DNA of 64,000 bases from Chlorokybus atmophyticus. Taxonomy: Eukaryota > Streptophyta > Chlorokybophyceae > Chlorokybales > Chlorokybaceae. The position numbers and the translations under genes are program-made. Positions 46,040 to 57,430 of the stretch are shown one piece after another; the stretch's first letter is position 1, and each line of letters starts with the position of its first letter. The notes under the pieces were generated by a model. That model was not told where the DNA came from. It saw only the letters and a list, made by a program, of their open reading frames with translations, and ran no database searches. The stretch is taken from positions 223,427 to 287,426 of the forward strand of contig RHPI01003488.1 of assembly GCA_009103225.1 (NCBI GenBank). The letters are read 5' to 3'.

Positions 46040-47001
46040 CGCACGTGCCTTAGCTCCCCGCTGTTTTAACAAGTGCGGGCATCACGCTGGCCCCCAGTAA
46101 AAGCCGCCTGAAACTGTATGGGAGCGGTTATGTAGCTGGTGTGCCTTGCACCACATGCATAGGACCCGGAGTAGTGAGGGGGCTTACTGGCCCCGCCCCT
46201 TGTTGGGAGTATAGGCAGGCTTTGCCTTGATCTTAGGCTGCGCCGCAGCCACCTCCTTCATTGCCATCTTAAGGCGCTTCTCTTCCAGGTGATCCGCGGC
46301 CAGAGGGTTGCCCTGCAATTTCTCCACCACCTTCCTGTAATGTAATTGTTGGCCATTTCCACATAGTGAAACTGCTTGAACACTTCGTCCAGCGCTAGGG
46401 AGATAAGCCGCCACATTCACATGTTGCCGAGCCCGCTTCCTCATGTTCTCCTTCAAAGGGACCGCGGGCTCATTAAAGCGGTTGCACATCGCCTCCACCC
46501 GAGCATTGAGGGTGTTGGAGTCCGTCTCGCGGCGAAGGATGCTCACGAGTAGCGGGTGGTTGGGCTCGGTGGCGACGGGCTCACGAGGGATGGCGGGCGC
46601 CTTCCCACGCTTGAGGCGCATGTTCTCCGCCTCCAACTCCTCCAACCTCCGTGCCATTACCTCCATGGGTGTCATGGATGGGGAAAAGCGTTGGAGAACG
46701 GGCTTGCCTCCTTCTTCCTACGCTTGTAAGTGACGAAGGGCGGGTTTCCGTCATCCTCGTTGTCCTCATCCTCCTCACCACCACCGTCACCTTCCTTGTT
46801 TACCTCCTCCTCTCCCCTCCCCACGGGGGGGCGCACCTCTCCCTCCTCCCTCGCCGCTCTCTTTTCCTCCTACTCACTTAAGGTGTGGCAACGCGAACTC
46901 CTAGTCCGCGACAAGCGATTGGCGGCTAGTGACGCTACCGCGGCTGTGGCCGCCACCTCCTCTGCATCATCTTGGGCACTCGGTCGTGACTGTGCAACCA
47001 T
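46040..47001 (-). pseudogene. DIRS-like gag (copy 2)
   Basis: Probable start ATG at 47001 (MVAQSRPSAQDDAEEV), a TAG in an acidic run (LSE-stop-EEKRAAREE), acidic linker, then open 46675-46184: coiled-coil MARRLEELEAENMRLKRGK, ARVEAMCNRFNEPAVPLKEN and basic AQPKIKAKPAYTPNKGRGQ. The zinc knuckle near 46050-46090 is ruined (C-stop-NSGELRH where copy 1 has CYNCGETGH). Confidence 0.75.
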
Positions 47002-47032
47002 GATGGAGATCCTACTCCGTCCACACCTCCTC

Positions 47033-47237
47033 ACCACACTTGCCACCCACGCCAAGGATGGCGCCGCCGTGCTAGGGTTTCAAGCAACTAAATAAGGAGC
47101 TTGAGACTCACAACTCACGCCTAGTGAGTGCTTGTGCCCCCAAGTGCCCAAGGCATTAGGGGCACAAGAGTCTCATAACTCATTAACGAGTTCTTGAGTT
47201 CATGGGCGCGCATTTCATGCGCTTCATGAACTCATAT
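47033..47237 (-). repeat. Split repeat A1 (copy 2)
   Basis: 5' end of the element on the minus strand. Followed on the plus strand by unrelated DNA (ctcccgcccc). Confidence 0.83.
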
Positions 47238-48298
47238 CTCCCGCCCCAAATTTAACAACTCTGGGGAGTTGTCTGCTTCACCTTTCTCGGGGATGTCCTC
47301 ACCCTCGGCATCACTACCACGGCTAGCGCGTGTGCAAATCATTTTTGACTACTCTATTTCACAAAACCCGTTCGGTGCCTTCGCCATCACCCCTCCTTGG
47401 TACTACCAACGAGGGGTGGAGCAAGCAATTCAGCGAGTCGCTTGCTCCACCCCTTTACACCACCTTTTACACTCACCCCCAAACCCACCAAGGGAGGGCT
47501 TGTCTACTACGTGCTGGAGACATTTACATATTCGTCGCGGTGTGCTGACACGCACGATGCTTGAAACCACCTGCGCTTTGTCAACCTCGTATGTTGTAAA
47601 CCCCCATTCATTTGTATGCATGTGTTGTGATTATGCTTGTGCGTGTGTCGTGTCTCTCTTCTCTTTGTGCAACAGTCTCACCCACCCACAATCCTTTGCG
47701 CAGACATTTGTACGAGCAAGCCGGATGGGACATTCTGCCCAAATGGCTTCACGGGGTGTTGGGAGGAAGTTTTCAGGGTGCGTTTGTCGTGTTGTGTCGT
47801 GTTGCCGCAAAATAAACAAGCAACAGCTGCAATTGAGTCACTTCTCCTGTTCCACTGCTTGCTCACTAAGTTGCCGTTGCGACCCCCACCACCGTTGCCA
47901 CCTCCGCCACCACTATCACCCCCACCTGCGCTACTACCATTATCGCCATCACCACCACCACCGCCATCGCCGCGGTGGCGGGGATGGTGGTGATAGCGGC
48001 CATCCCCACCATCACCTCCACTTTCATCACCGCCGTCACCGCCCCCACGCATTCGTCATGGTGATTGCCAGGTTGAGGGGGTGCTTCGGTTGTTACATTG
48101 CATGCCTGTGAGATTGCGCTCTTCACATGGCCATTGTTGTTGTTTTAATTTGACGTACATGCACGTGTCACACAATCAATAAGCCCAACCCGTGCGGTCA
48201 ATGCCAACCTATGACTAGCGGCTGTCACTGGATCCATCAACATGGCTTCTTCAAACATATAGGTTAACGTTACTATAGTCAGTGTACACGCTATAGCG
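47238..48298. other. Gene-free stretch with CCA/CAC-rich simple sequence
   Basis: 47880-48050 is a (CCA/CAC/CGC)-rich simple repeat with an internal inverted repeat around cgcggtggcg (about 47970). Long open frames here are His-, Pro- or Gly-rich artefacts of the repeat. I see no gene. Confidence 0.55.
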
Positions 48299-48354
48299 TG
48301 TTGAGAACTAGTGATGCGCCTAGTGTGTGTGTTATTGCCTCTTACATACGCGTG

Positions 48355-48739
48355 TGTTAAAGGAATGGAGTCAGCCGTTATCTTCATGTCACTTTTCTAC
48401 GATCAACTTATCTTTTAGCAGTTATGGTCGACGGCAGTTACAGTCGTTACAAGTCAACTCTGGTCAACCTTTTACTTTAACTAGTGGTTATGGAGGTTAC
48501 AGGAGTTACGGGAGTTATGGAGGTTACGGGAGTTACGGTCAATTGCCGTTACACAAGTCACGCTTTGACTTTGACCAGTGTGTACTAGTGTTGACTTTGA
48601 CTAGTACCACATATAGTTGACTAGTGTACTATATAAGCCACTGTGTGTTGCTTATTCCAATAGATCCACTTTGCTCTATTTCTTGGCGCCACACTTTGTG
48701 CATTGTGTGCTTAGCTTGCTACTGTGCAATCTCTCAACA
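48355..48739 (+). repeat. Copia 5' LTR
   Basis: TGTTAAAGG...CTCAACA. Contains a GTTACGG-type 9-mer array (48486-48538), eight TTGAC/GTCAA cores, and a TATA box. Confidence 0.93.
48420..48640 (+). promoter_or_regulatory. Copia LTR promoter: 9-mer array, TTGAC cores, TATA box
   Basis: Tandem ggagttacg/ggagttatg units at 48486-48538, followed by TTGAC cores (tttgactttgacc, gttgactttgac), then tatataag at 48630-48637. TTGAC is the core of the W-box bound by WRKY factors in plants. Binding here is inference. Confidence 0.5.
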
Positions 48740-48752
48740 GGTTATGGGCCCA
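48740..48752 (+). promoter_or_regulatory. Copia primer-binding site (internal initiator tRNA)
   Basis: GGTTATGGGCCCA directly follows the LTR. It is the exact complement of TGGGCCCATAACC in the anticodon arm of eukaryotic initiator methionine tRNA, as in Drosophila copia, where a cut tRNA is the primer. Confidence 0.75.
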
Positions 48753-48837
48753 CACTAGCACTAGCTACACAATAGGATAACAAGTTGGTGATTAGCTTGG
48801 GGAGGCGCCGTCTTCATTGCAACCTAGCAAGGGAAGC

Positions 48838-51800
48838 ATGGCGACCAGCTATGACAAGGTGAACATTGAACCTCTGGACCTCGACAACTATGGGACATGG
48901 AGCATCCGGATGCAGATGCTACTCATGCACAAGGATCTATGGTCAGTGGTGGATCCCACAGAGCGCCCTCTCGACATGGAGGACGCACCCACAAAAAGAA
49001 GGTCAAATCAGGCACTTGCTTTGATATGATTGAATGTAGTACAGCATCACTTAGCGCTTGTTGCACGTTGCAAGTCTGCTAGAGAGTTGTGGCAGAAGTT
49101 TGCTGAGGTTTACAAGGCTAAGAACAATGCTAGGAAGTTGCAGCTGAGGAAGCAGTTGAATGCTTTGAGGAAGGATGTTGCTGAACCTGTCATCAAGTTC
49201 ATCTCACGAGCCAGGCAGCTGTGGGACGACTTGCTTGCCATTGGACATGAAGTGAAGGAGGTGGAGGTGGTCTGGGTCATCCTTGCTGGCTTGCCCAAGG
49301 AGTTCGAGATGACTGTCACCATCATGGAGTCAACCAGTGAGGAGCTCACCCTCGAGGCCATCACCCCACGCCTACTTCAGGTCGAGCAACGAGCATCCAC
49401 TTCACGCCAGGACGAGGCTGAAGCTGTGGCATTCGCGGCACAATCCAATCCACGCCCCAACAACAACAACGGTGGTGGGAAGAAGGAGACGCGTACCTGC
49501 CACTACTGCAACAAGAAGGGACACCTAAAGAAGGACTGTCGAAAGTTGAAGCGCGATCAGCAACAGAAACAAGGTTCTGATAGACAAGCTGTAGCACTTG
49601 CTGCTAGCACCACTGCTATCGAAAGCGCTTGGTTGTTCGATTCTGCGTGCACACAGCATATGACCCCACACAGACATGAGTTCCAGGAATATCATGCTCT
49701 GAGCGATGCTGCTGGTGTGAAAGTGAGCTTTGGCAACAAGCTGCACTTGCAAGCTGTGGGAGTGGGCACCGTCATCCTACACACTGTGGTGGCGGGCGCT
49801 ACACACGAAGTGGCCCTGAAGGAGGTGATCCATGTGCCAGGATTAGCTTCCAGCCTGTTCTCCGTTCGAAGAGCTACAAGCGCAGGCGCCAAAGTTGACT
49901 TCACTGCTCAGAAGTGTCAAGTCAAGGTGAACAACATTGTTGTTGTGGAGGGCACATTGCAAGAGAGCTTGTACTGCATTACACTGGTTCGGCAGCATGC
50001 GTTGTCTGCGACAGTCACTGCATCGGACAAAGCTCATCTTTGGCACGGAAGACTTGGACATCTTGGATGGGACAACCTGGCAAGACTGGTGGCTGAGGAC
50101 ATGGTGGAAGGGATCAACATCAAAGCGGAGGACATCAAGGCAGTAAAAGGTGATCTATGCGAGACGTGCGTGCTGAGCAAGATGCCTAGGCAGCCTTTTC
50201 CTACCTCTTCCCGCACCAGTACAGCACCCTTGCAGCTCGTGCACATGGATGTGTGCGGTCCCATGCCAGTTGCGTCCACTGGAGGGAGTTGGTACGTTGC
50301 CACTTTCATAGATGACTTCAGCAAGCTGTCTGCTATCATTCCAGTTGCTGCGAAGTCGGATGTTGCTGCTGTAGTCAAGAGGACACTCACTCAGCTGGCT
50401 ACACAAGCAAAGACAAAGGTGTTGGCGTTGAAAAGTGATCGAGGCTCTGAGTATCTCAACCACACCTTGAAGAGCTACCTGGATGAGCACGGCATCAAGC
50501 ATGAGACTACTGCACCCTACACCCCTGAGCAAAACGGTGCTGCGGAGCGTCTCAACCGCACGCTTGTGGAGCGCGTTCGTGCCATGCTTACAGATACAAA
50601 GCTGGACAAAGCTTTGTGGGCTGAGGCGTTTGTCACGGCCAATTACATCCGCAATAGGTCACCTACGAGCAACAGAGCCAAGACCCCGTGGGAGTTGCTC
50701 TACGGTGCGAAGCCTGATGTAACGCACATGCGTGTGTTTGGAGCCAAGGCGTATCCACACATCCCCAAGCAGCTAAGAAGGAAGCTTGAGAACGTGAGGG
50801 AGATGGGTGTCTTTGTTGGGTACGAGCCAAACTCCAAGGCGTACAGGATCTTGCTTGAGGACAGCAAGAAGATTGTGGTTCGAAGGGATGTTGTCTTCGA
50901 CGAGAAGATGGTGGCGACTTCACCAACAACACCTTCTACGCCTGTGAACAATGACCTTGCTGAGGAGCCTGAGGTCATCACCACACCATCTGCCAACGTG
51001 GAGGTTCCTAATGGTGCGCCACACCTTGAGGAGGACGAGATTGCACCTGTGGATGAGCAGGAGAGGCGCTACCCTGTGAGAATCAGAGCGCCACCTCAAT
51101 TTTACCAAAGGTTCCAGGCCATGAGCGCTGAAACCACTGAGGAGAAGGAGCCAAGCACCTACCATTAGGCCAATACAGCTCCAGATGCTGAGTTGTGGCG
51201 CAAGGCCATGGATGAGGAGATTGCTTCGCTACACGCCAACAAGACTTGGGTACTAGAGCAGGTTCCACAAGGCGTCAAGCCTATACCTGTCAAGTGGGTG
51301 TACAAGATTAAGCGTGACGGCAAGGGCAACATTGAGCGCTACAAGGCGCGACTTGTGGCAAAGGGCTTCCTACAGGAGGAGGGCGTTGACTACAAGGAGG
51401 TGTTTGCACCTGCCAGTAAGCACACAACCTTCAGGGCGCTACTTGCAAAAGTTGCTGTAGAGGACTTGGAGCTGCACCACCTGGACGTGAAGACTGCTTT
51501 TCTCTATGGAGAGTTGGATGAGCAGATCTACGTGCAGCAGCCTCAAGGTTACGAGGAGGGAGGCTCAGGAAAGGCTTGCTTGCTACATAAGGCTCTTTAT
51601 GGGCTTAAGCAAGCGCCAAGAGTCTGGCACATTCGGCTCAGCAAGGAGCTAGAGAAGATGGGCGTTCAGCAGTCATCATCAGATCCCGGGCTCTTCATCA
51701 GTGAAGACGGCCAAGTGTGGTTGCTGGTGTATGTGGACGACATCATCTTGGCATCAAACGACACTGCAGCGATGTCACACATCAAGGTGACACTGCAATC

Positions 51801-52686
51801 TGCTTTCGAGATTCGAGATCTTGGCGATGCACGCTTGTTTCTCGGCATTGTCATCACCAGAGACAGAGTTGCAAGGACAATCAAGATCACCCAGAAACAA
51901 ATGGTCTTGGATGTACTCAAGAAGTTCAAGTTGCAAGACGCCAAGGGCAAGGCAACACCACTGAGCGTGGGAGTACATCTACTCAAGGCACAGGACACTA
52001 CCACTGTGCTTGACAAGGCTACATATCCATATGGTGAGCTAGTTGGGAGCCTCATCTACTTGTCCATCAGCACAAGGCCTGACATCGCACAAGCCGTGGG
52101 AGTCTTGGCGAGACACATGTCAGCACCAACCATGGAGCACTGGAGGGCGGCAAAAGGAGTTCTTCGCTACCTTGGCAGCACCTTGAACGTGGGTATCACT
52201 TTTGGGAGGACAACAGATATTGCATTACAGGGTTATTGTGATGCGGACTATGCGGGGGACCTCGACACAAGGAAATCTACCACAGGATACACTTTCCTGA
52301 TGGGAGGAGGCGTCGTCAGCTGGAACAGCCGATTACAGCCTACCGTTGCTGCATCAACCACTGAGGCCGAGTACATGGCGGCTTCATCTGCAGTAAAGGA
52401 AGCATTGTGGCTTCGCAAGCTTATTACTGACTTGGGACATGTGCTGAGCTGTGTCACAATCCTTTGTGACAACCAGGGCGCACTCAAGTTGAGTATGCAC
52501 CCCATTACATCCACCAGGACAAAGCATATTGACACTATGCACCACATGGTGAGAGAGAGAGTTGCACGTGGTGAAGTGGAGTTCAAGTATTGCAGTACAG
52601 AGGACATGCTAGCTGACTGCATGACCAAGCCACTTCCACCCAACAAGTTCAAAACCTGCTGCATCGGACTTGGAGTACAAGGTTAA
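48838..52686 (+). pseudogene. gag-pol: Copia gag-pol polyprotein (two in-frame stops)
   Basis: Start ATG 48838 (MATSYDKVNIEPLDLDNYG). Gag (UBN2) to about residue 200, knuckle CHYCNKKGHLKKDC near 222, protease AWLFDSACTQHM near 265, integrase zinc arm WHGRLGHLG...CETC, core with Asp in HMDVCGP, Asp in KSDRGSEY and Glu in AAERLNR, RT with HLDVKTAFLYG and YVDDIIL, RNase H with CDADYAGD, TEAEYMA and LCDNQGAL. Stops: TGA at 49027 (in gag) and TAG at 51166, between integrase and RT. No frameshift. Both stops are one C-to-T change from a sense codon (CGA, CAG). Ends TAA at 52684. Confidence 0.93.
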
Positions 52687-52702
52687 GTTGCTCGCGTGGG
52701 AG

Positions 52703-53087
52703 TGTTAAAGGAATGGAGTCAGCCGTTATCTTCATGTCACTTTTCTACGATCAACTTATCTTTTAGCAGTTATGGTCAACGGCAGTTACAGTCGTTACAA
52801 GTCAACTCTGGTCAACCTTTTACTTTGACTAGTGGTTATGGAGGTTACAGGAGTTACGGGAGTTATGGAGGTTACGGGAGTTACGGTCAATTGCCGTTAC
52901 ACAAGTCACGCTTTGACTTTGACCAGTGTGTACTAGTGTTGACTTTGACTAGTACCACATATAGTTGACTAGTGTACTATATAAGCCACTGTATGTTGCT
53001 TATTCCAATAGATCCACTTTGCTCTATTTCTTGGCGCCACACTTTGTGCATTGTGTGCTTAGCTTGCTACTGTGCAATCTCTCAACA
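52703..53087 (+). repeat. Copia 3' LTR
   Basis: 385 bp, same ends. Preceded by the purine-rich cgcgtgggag tract that also precedes TR-GAG LTRs. Confidence 0.93.
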
Positions 53088-53416
53088 ACGTGTGCACACA
53101 CTAAGGAAAAGTGCAGCAAGCACGCCAACTATAGAGACAATGCGCGACCCATTGTATTAAGCAATATACAGTGTCTTATATACTATGCTACTAAGCACTA
53201 GTCAACTCTAGTCAACTCTGGTGAAAGTCAACACTAGTCAACACTAGTCAATGGTCAAAGTCAACGGTCAAAGTTAAAATTGATCATGGTTGGCCATAAC
53301 TGCCATAACTCCCGTACCTCTCATAACTCCCGTGACTATAAAGGTTAAGCTGATCATACCAACTACATGTACGCGCCGCCTATACGTGTACTTTCAACAA
53401 GCTATAACATTTAACA

Positions 53417-54644
53417 TAGTGCATGCGCATGCGTGCGAGACTTGAAAGCCTGCATGCGACTATCCTATTGTACTTGACTTGATTGGTGTTTGCGTGTGAG
53501 CAAAATGCGTCGACGGCAGCAATTGCAAGTCCTTTTGCTCGAGGCCGGTGTCCACGGGGCTGTGGAACACTCCCCCGCTGTAGTGCATCAAGCGAATCAA
53601 TTGCGTCCTCGACGCAGACACATGCTGCCACAAGTGCAAGGCCAACCTCGCTTGCTGAGCATACCATACCGGCGACGGCCGCTACAACAAGGTGTGTGCG
53701 TGCGACCCATAAGGCGCAACAGCGCATGCATGCACACACGCAGGCACGTATGTATATATGTCTCACATGCTCTATTGCCTGCAGGTGTGCAAGCTCTTTA
53801 ATTGCGGGAAGAGTTCCCACGCATGCTCTAGGGACGCTCACCTTAACAAAAGCAATGACGCATGGGTTGCTGGCAAGATGTGCAAGTAGTAGTGGTACAC
53901 GACACCCACACAACTCGGTTCTCGCAACACTGCCCCCTGCAAGCTGAAAAGAGAATGAGTACATCATGGTACAGCATGGTAGGAATAAGCACTAGACTCT
54001 TAGAGTATAGCTCGGCTAGGATGGGTGATGAGACACCGCACGTGCGGCAACTTCATATAATGGGGTATACAAGTGGATTGATGAATAATGTCATGTGGCA
54101 TGTGCCATATTGGCGATACAGTCGCGTGCATTGCGTGGTTGTCGCTGTCACGCTGACGGCAGTTGCAACCAATTGCTAGGGCAGATGCTGATAACACATT
54201 GGGCAATACAAGCTTGGCTACAAGCAATTCATGTGGCGCACAAATCAACAGAAGCGCTACGGTATGTGTATATACATGATCGGTTGAAGCCAAATACTCT
54301 GTGCCATGCAAGTACCATGCATCCGGCATTGCTTCGCACCTCGTGTAGTGTTATAGACTCCAAAGTGCCATGCATATCAACACGGTCACCTGGTGAGCAG
54401 CAATTGAAAGGAGGACACCCTATGGGTATGTGAGGTCTGTGCACTAACCCCTGAGCGTACAACATGAACACGACATGCGCGTCCTCGCAATGTCATCATT
54501 ATTTGGTGCGCCCATCGCGCCATATTCGCGGCCGCGTTGCCAGCCGAACAGCAGCCTGCAGGTGATACCCTAGACGTGCCGCATGTCTGGCCCAATAGGG
54601 CGGCCGAAGATGGACGAAGTGCTTGCGCCACATATAATGCGCGC
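53417..54644. other. Gene-free stretch
   Basis: Overlapping frames of about 100-195 codons on both strands at 53380-53970 show no domain and are Ala/Cys/Arg-rich. I do not call a gene here. Confidence 0.45.
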
Positions 54645-55004
54645 TGTTGAGAACTAATGATGCGCCTAGTGTGTGTGTATTCGCCTCTTACATATAAGCA
54701 TGCACACACCACGGACAAGTGCAGCAAGCACGCCAGCTACAGAGGCAATGTGCGACCCACTATGTTAAGCAATATACAGTGTCTTATATACTACGCTACC
54801 AAGCACTAGTCAACTTTAGTCAATTCTGGTCAAAGTCAACACTAGTCAACATTAGTCGACGGTCAAAGTTAAAGTTGATCATGGTTGACCATAACTGCCG
54901 TAACTCCCGTAACTCTCATAACTCCCGTAACTATACAGGTTAAGCTGATCGTACCAATTACATGTAGGCGCCGCCTATACATGTACTTTCAACAAGCTAT
55001 AACA
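54645..55004 (-). repeat. TR-GAG copy e 3' LTR
   Basis: 360 bp, as in copy d, but the inner end lacks the last 7-9 bp (ataaca|ctccc), a deletion between two aaca repeats. Confidence 0.8.
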
Positions 55005-55659
55005 CTCCCACGCGAGCAGCTTGACCTTGAACTCCAAGTTCTTCTCGCAAGCTTACCCACATTAACTTACTTTATTGAACACTCCCACGGATGTGTTGCT
55101 GCCACGAACTTGATGCTTGTCTCCGTGAAACCATCCTTCTCCTCGTGCTGCCAGCAAGATAACAATGTTTAAATACTCCTTGTTTCCTCCTCATAGTATT
55201 CGCATCAAGTTCCACCACGCCACGCCTGACCTTGCTCCGGTGGTTTCGGAGACTCCCACAATGGCCAACTATGCTATAAACTACACCGAGTTCTCTACCT
55301 TAGCAATGCTGTACCAGAGTGTAGGCCGTGCAAGGGTTGATCAGACCCTTCTAATAAGGAAAGCACCCCTCCCATCTCCTGTTGGCTAGCTATACAACTC
55401 ACTCACTCACTCCTTGCATGCCGATCAATTGAAGTGTTCTAACCAGTGCCGCACATCTGTGTGCTACCAAAAACAACTCCATATCAATGCAACCTCTAGT
55501 GTATGCAGCTCAACACCAGCAACTACTCATAGGCTAGCAGTATCTCTCATAGACCTTTGTGTCTGCGACCTCCATGTACGCATGTTCTTCACGCGCCCTT
55601 GCAGTGGGAGAGGACGGACGAACACCATCTACTGCAACTCCTTGAGGTCCTCACCAATG

Positions 55660-56114
55660 CTAAAGAGCAATCGCCATTGTGGCGTGCTTCTCTTTGGTTG
55701 CCTCATTGTAGATCCTCTCCTGGCACTCGCGAATGAGGTGGCCCTTCATCTTGCAGTAGTGACACTCTTTGTCACGTGATGGCTTCCCACCACCTGCTTT
55801 GCTCCTGCTTCGTGTGTGTTGAGAAGATAAGGCAGCAAGTGCAATAGGTTCTCCACCATTCTTTATCTCCTGAACATCCGACTTGCCTTCCACAGCTAGC
55901 AGCTTAGGCACTACATCAGCAAACTTCAAAGCCACATCTGAGGACTCCAACACAGTCACTAGCGTAGCAAAGCTCTTTCCTAAGCCAGGTAAGACTGCCC
56001 ACATCACCTCCTCTTCTTTCACATCGTGGCCCACTGCTGCAAGGTCTTGCCAAAGCTCCCCTGCACGCGAGTTGTACTTCTGGATTGGCTCTTTGTGCTC
56101 CATCCTCAGAAGTC
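55660..56114 (-). pseudogene. TR-GAG copy e gag, C-terminal part
   Basis: Open without stops from the poly-G to 55660: MEHKEPIQKYNSRAGELW, EEEVMWAVLPGLGKSFATLV, LLAVEGKSDVQEIKNGG, basic linker and an intact knuckle CHYCKMKGHLIREC. The N-terminus is lost in the join. Best-preserved C-terminal half of the four copies. Confidence 0.8.
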
Positions 56115-56134
56115 GGGGGGGGGGGGGGGGGGGN
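56115..56134. other. Poly-G plus N join
   Basis: G19 followed by one N. Unlike the other two poly-G sites the homologous copy has no G run here, so this looks like a false join and not an expanded tract. Confidence 0.75.
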
Positions 56135-56325
56135 TGCCCATGCACAGCCGACACGCATTTACTATGTTGGCTTGCACATCATCAGCATCTGTCAGCTGCC
56201 GCGCATGCATCAGCAAGGCTGCTGACGCTTAAGCCTTAGTTGATCTCAACTTGCCTCCATCAAGTTCGAGGCGGGCTCCCTACCGCTTGCTCGGCCTTGC
56301 GGGTTAGCCTCATTGTCTGAACCAA

Positions 56326-56358
<33 letters not shown>

Positions 56359-56726
56359 TGCTGCCGCCTGGCCGCCTGGCCAGCCTTGGCCAAAGTAGGT
56401 AAGCTGGTCTTTTACTGGCTGACTTGCGCACGCATAAGCACCATCGTAGTCAAGAGAGAAAAGGCCTGCTACTAATTGCTGCATTACTCGTCTTGTTTAG
56501 GTGCAATGCTAACCAACCGATAAAAACCGGTCTCTAATACACTTTTTCGCGTGTGCCTGTGCGAGTGTAGTAGGGGGGCATAATGAAGGCAGACACAGCT
56601 TCAGCAACAACGACGCTGACGCCGTGGTGGCGGCTTATTGTCCTTGTCGCAGTTCTGGCCATGCATGCTGACACGTGTACAGCGCAAGGCGAGACCTATC
56701 CGCAGCAGCTTCACGTCCTGGCGCAA
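56135..56726. other. Gene-free stretch with (CT)14
   Basis: Dinucleotide repeat at 56331-56358. No coding signal. Confidence 0.6.
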
Positions 56727-57140
56727 GTGTCACGCCTATAAGGCTGGCAAAAGTCACTCTCTGTCCCTTACTTATGTTGTAGGAAGAGACCAAGTGGGTT
56801 TTCCATTCCATAAGCATGTGTAGTGCTCGTGGGGTGCGCTCTCATGTAGGTCTACTCTTGAGCCTGTATGGCCCTGAGTGTGATGAACTACACAAGGCAT
56901 TAATGAGGGCTAGCACAATGCTAGTGAGTGCCTGAGGCCTTTGGCCCAAACCTATGAGTTGCCACAGGATGTGACAGCTCTAACAACGAAAGCCATGTTG
57001 GCAAACTACATGATGATACCGCAGTAGTGCGATTTGCCACTGTGATGACAGTCGCAAGGCTAAGTGATGCTTGTGGGTAATCCACAAGTACTGTACTAGG
57101 AGAGCCTATGTTTGTGGTTCCAAGGTAGGATTGTTCCTCC
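56727..57140 (+). repeat. Old gypsy LTR, left part, split by Gypsy-2
   Basis: Begins TGTCACGCC and matches the reverse complement of the old gypsy LTRs (ggctggcaaaagtcactct, gtactaggagagcc.a.gtttgtgg). Stops at the Gypsy-2 insertion and resumes at 63971-64000 (tacggaaaaccgagggag), which continues the same LTR to the window end. Confidence 0.68.
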
Positions 57141-57412
57141 TGTAACGGAGTGCTACCGCTATGCGGTTCCCCGCCCTTATCTAATGACAATAAAGGGTCC
57201 CAACGGGATAAATACAGCCATTAAAGTCGTGTTAAGGCCTTTATAGGCCCTAATAAGGTGTTAAGTTATGTAACACCGACACGCTGCTAACGCAGAGCGC
57301 CATAGCCAGGGGATCTTTCGTTCCCCTAACTGCTAGCGGCGGCGGCGGCGGCGACGTGGCTGTGGTGGTGTTGGGGTAGGGGATTAAAGGGGCGGTAGCA
57401 CCCCTTCTTACA
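57141..57412 (+). repeat. Gypsy-2 5' LTR
   Basis: 272 bp. Contains (GGC)n near 57337. Ends ttcttaca. Confidence 0.88.
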
Positions 57413-57414
57413 TT

Positions 57415-57430
57415 TGGTATTGAAGCGGGG
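57415..57430 (+). promoter_or_regulatory. Putative primer-binding site of Gypsy-2
   Basis: TGGTATTGAAGCGGGG begins two bases inside the 5' LTR. TGG start as expected for pairing with a tRNA CCA end. Confidence 0.6.

Larger units (their letters stand above)
41983..47237 (-). mobile_element. DIRS/PAT-like retrotransposon, copy 2
   Basis: Same family and strand as copy 1: A1 (47237-47033), gag, RT-RNase H, tyrosine recombinase, B1 (42543-42482), A2 (42481-42276), B2 (42044-41983). The 62-bp B repeats and roughly 205-bp A repeats match copy 1. Not affected by poly-G runs, so it serves as a reference for the gaps in copy 1. Catalytic and zinc-knuckle residues are lost. Confidence 0.87.
48355..53087 (+). 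mobile_element. Ty1/copia retrotransposon, nearly intact
   Basis: 4733 bp. LTRs of 385 bp at both ends differ at about three positions (about 99% alike), so insertion is recent. Flanks gcgtg and acgtg match at 4 of 5. Primer site GGTTATGGGCCCA at 48740. A single gag-pol frame of 1283 codons holds only two stops (TGA, TAG). Likely the autonomous partner of the TR-GAG family. Confidence 0.94.
48299..53416 (-). mobile_element. TR-GAG solo LTR split by the copia element
   Basis: LTR parts 48299-48354 and 53088-53416 (56 + 329 = 385 bp) join to a complete TR-GAG LTR, tgttgagaactag to catttaaca. Outer flanks tagcg (48294-48298) and tagtg (53417-53421) match at 4 of 5, a likely decayed target duplication. 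No internal region, so it was a solo LTR before copia inserted. Confidence 0.82.
54645..56114 (-). mobile_element. TR-GAG copy e (truncated at a poly-G join)
   Basis: Minus strand: 3' LTR 54645-55004, conserved 3' region, gag with zinc knuckle up to the poly-G at 56115, where similarity to copy d (continuing gcgtcagcttgcgtctc at about 40273) stops abruptly. The 5' half and 5' LTR are absent, which suggests an assembly misjoin. Confidence 0.82.

Noticed and set aside
47269-48111. 280-codon open frame with a His/Arg-rich end, and Pro-rich frames overlapping it
   Set aside because: The composition follows a CCA/CAC/CGC simple repeat, several frames are open at once, and no domain is visible.
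53380-53967. 195-codon minus frame and overlapping plus frames
   Set aside because: Both strands are open at the same place, composition is GC-driven, and the minus frame ends inside a TR-GAG LTR.
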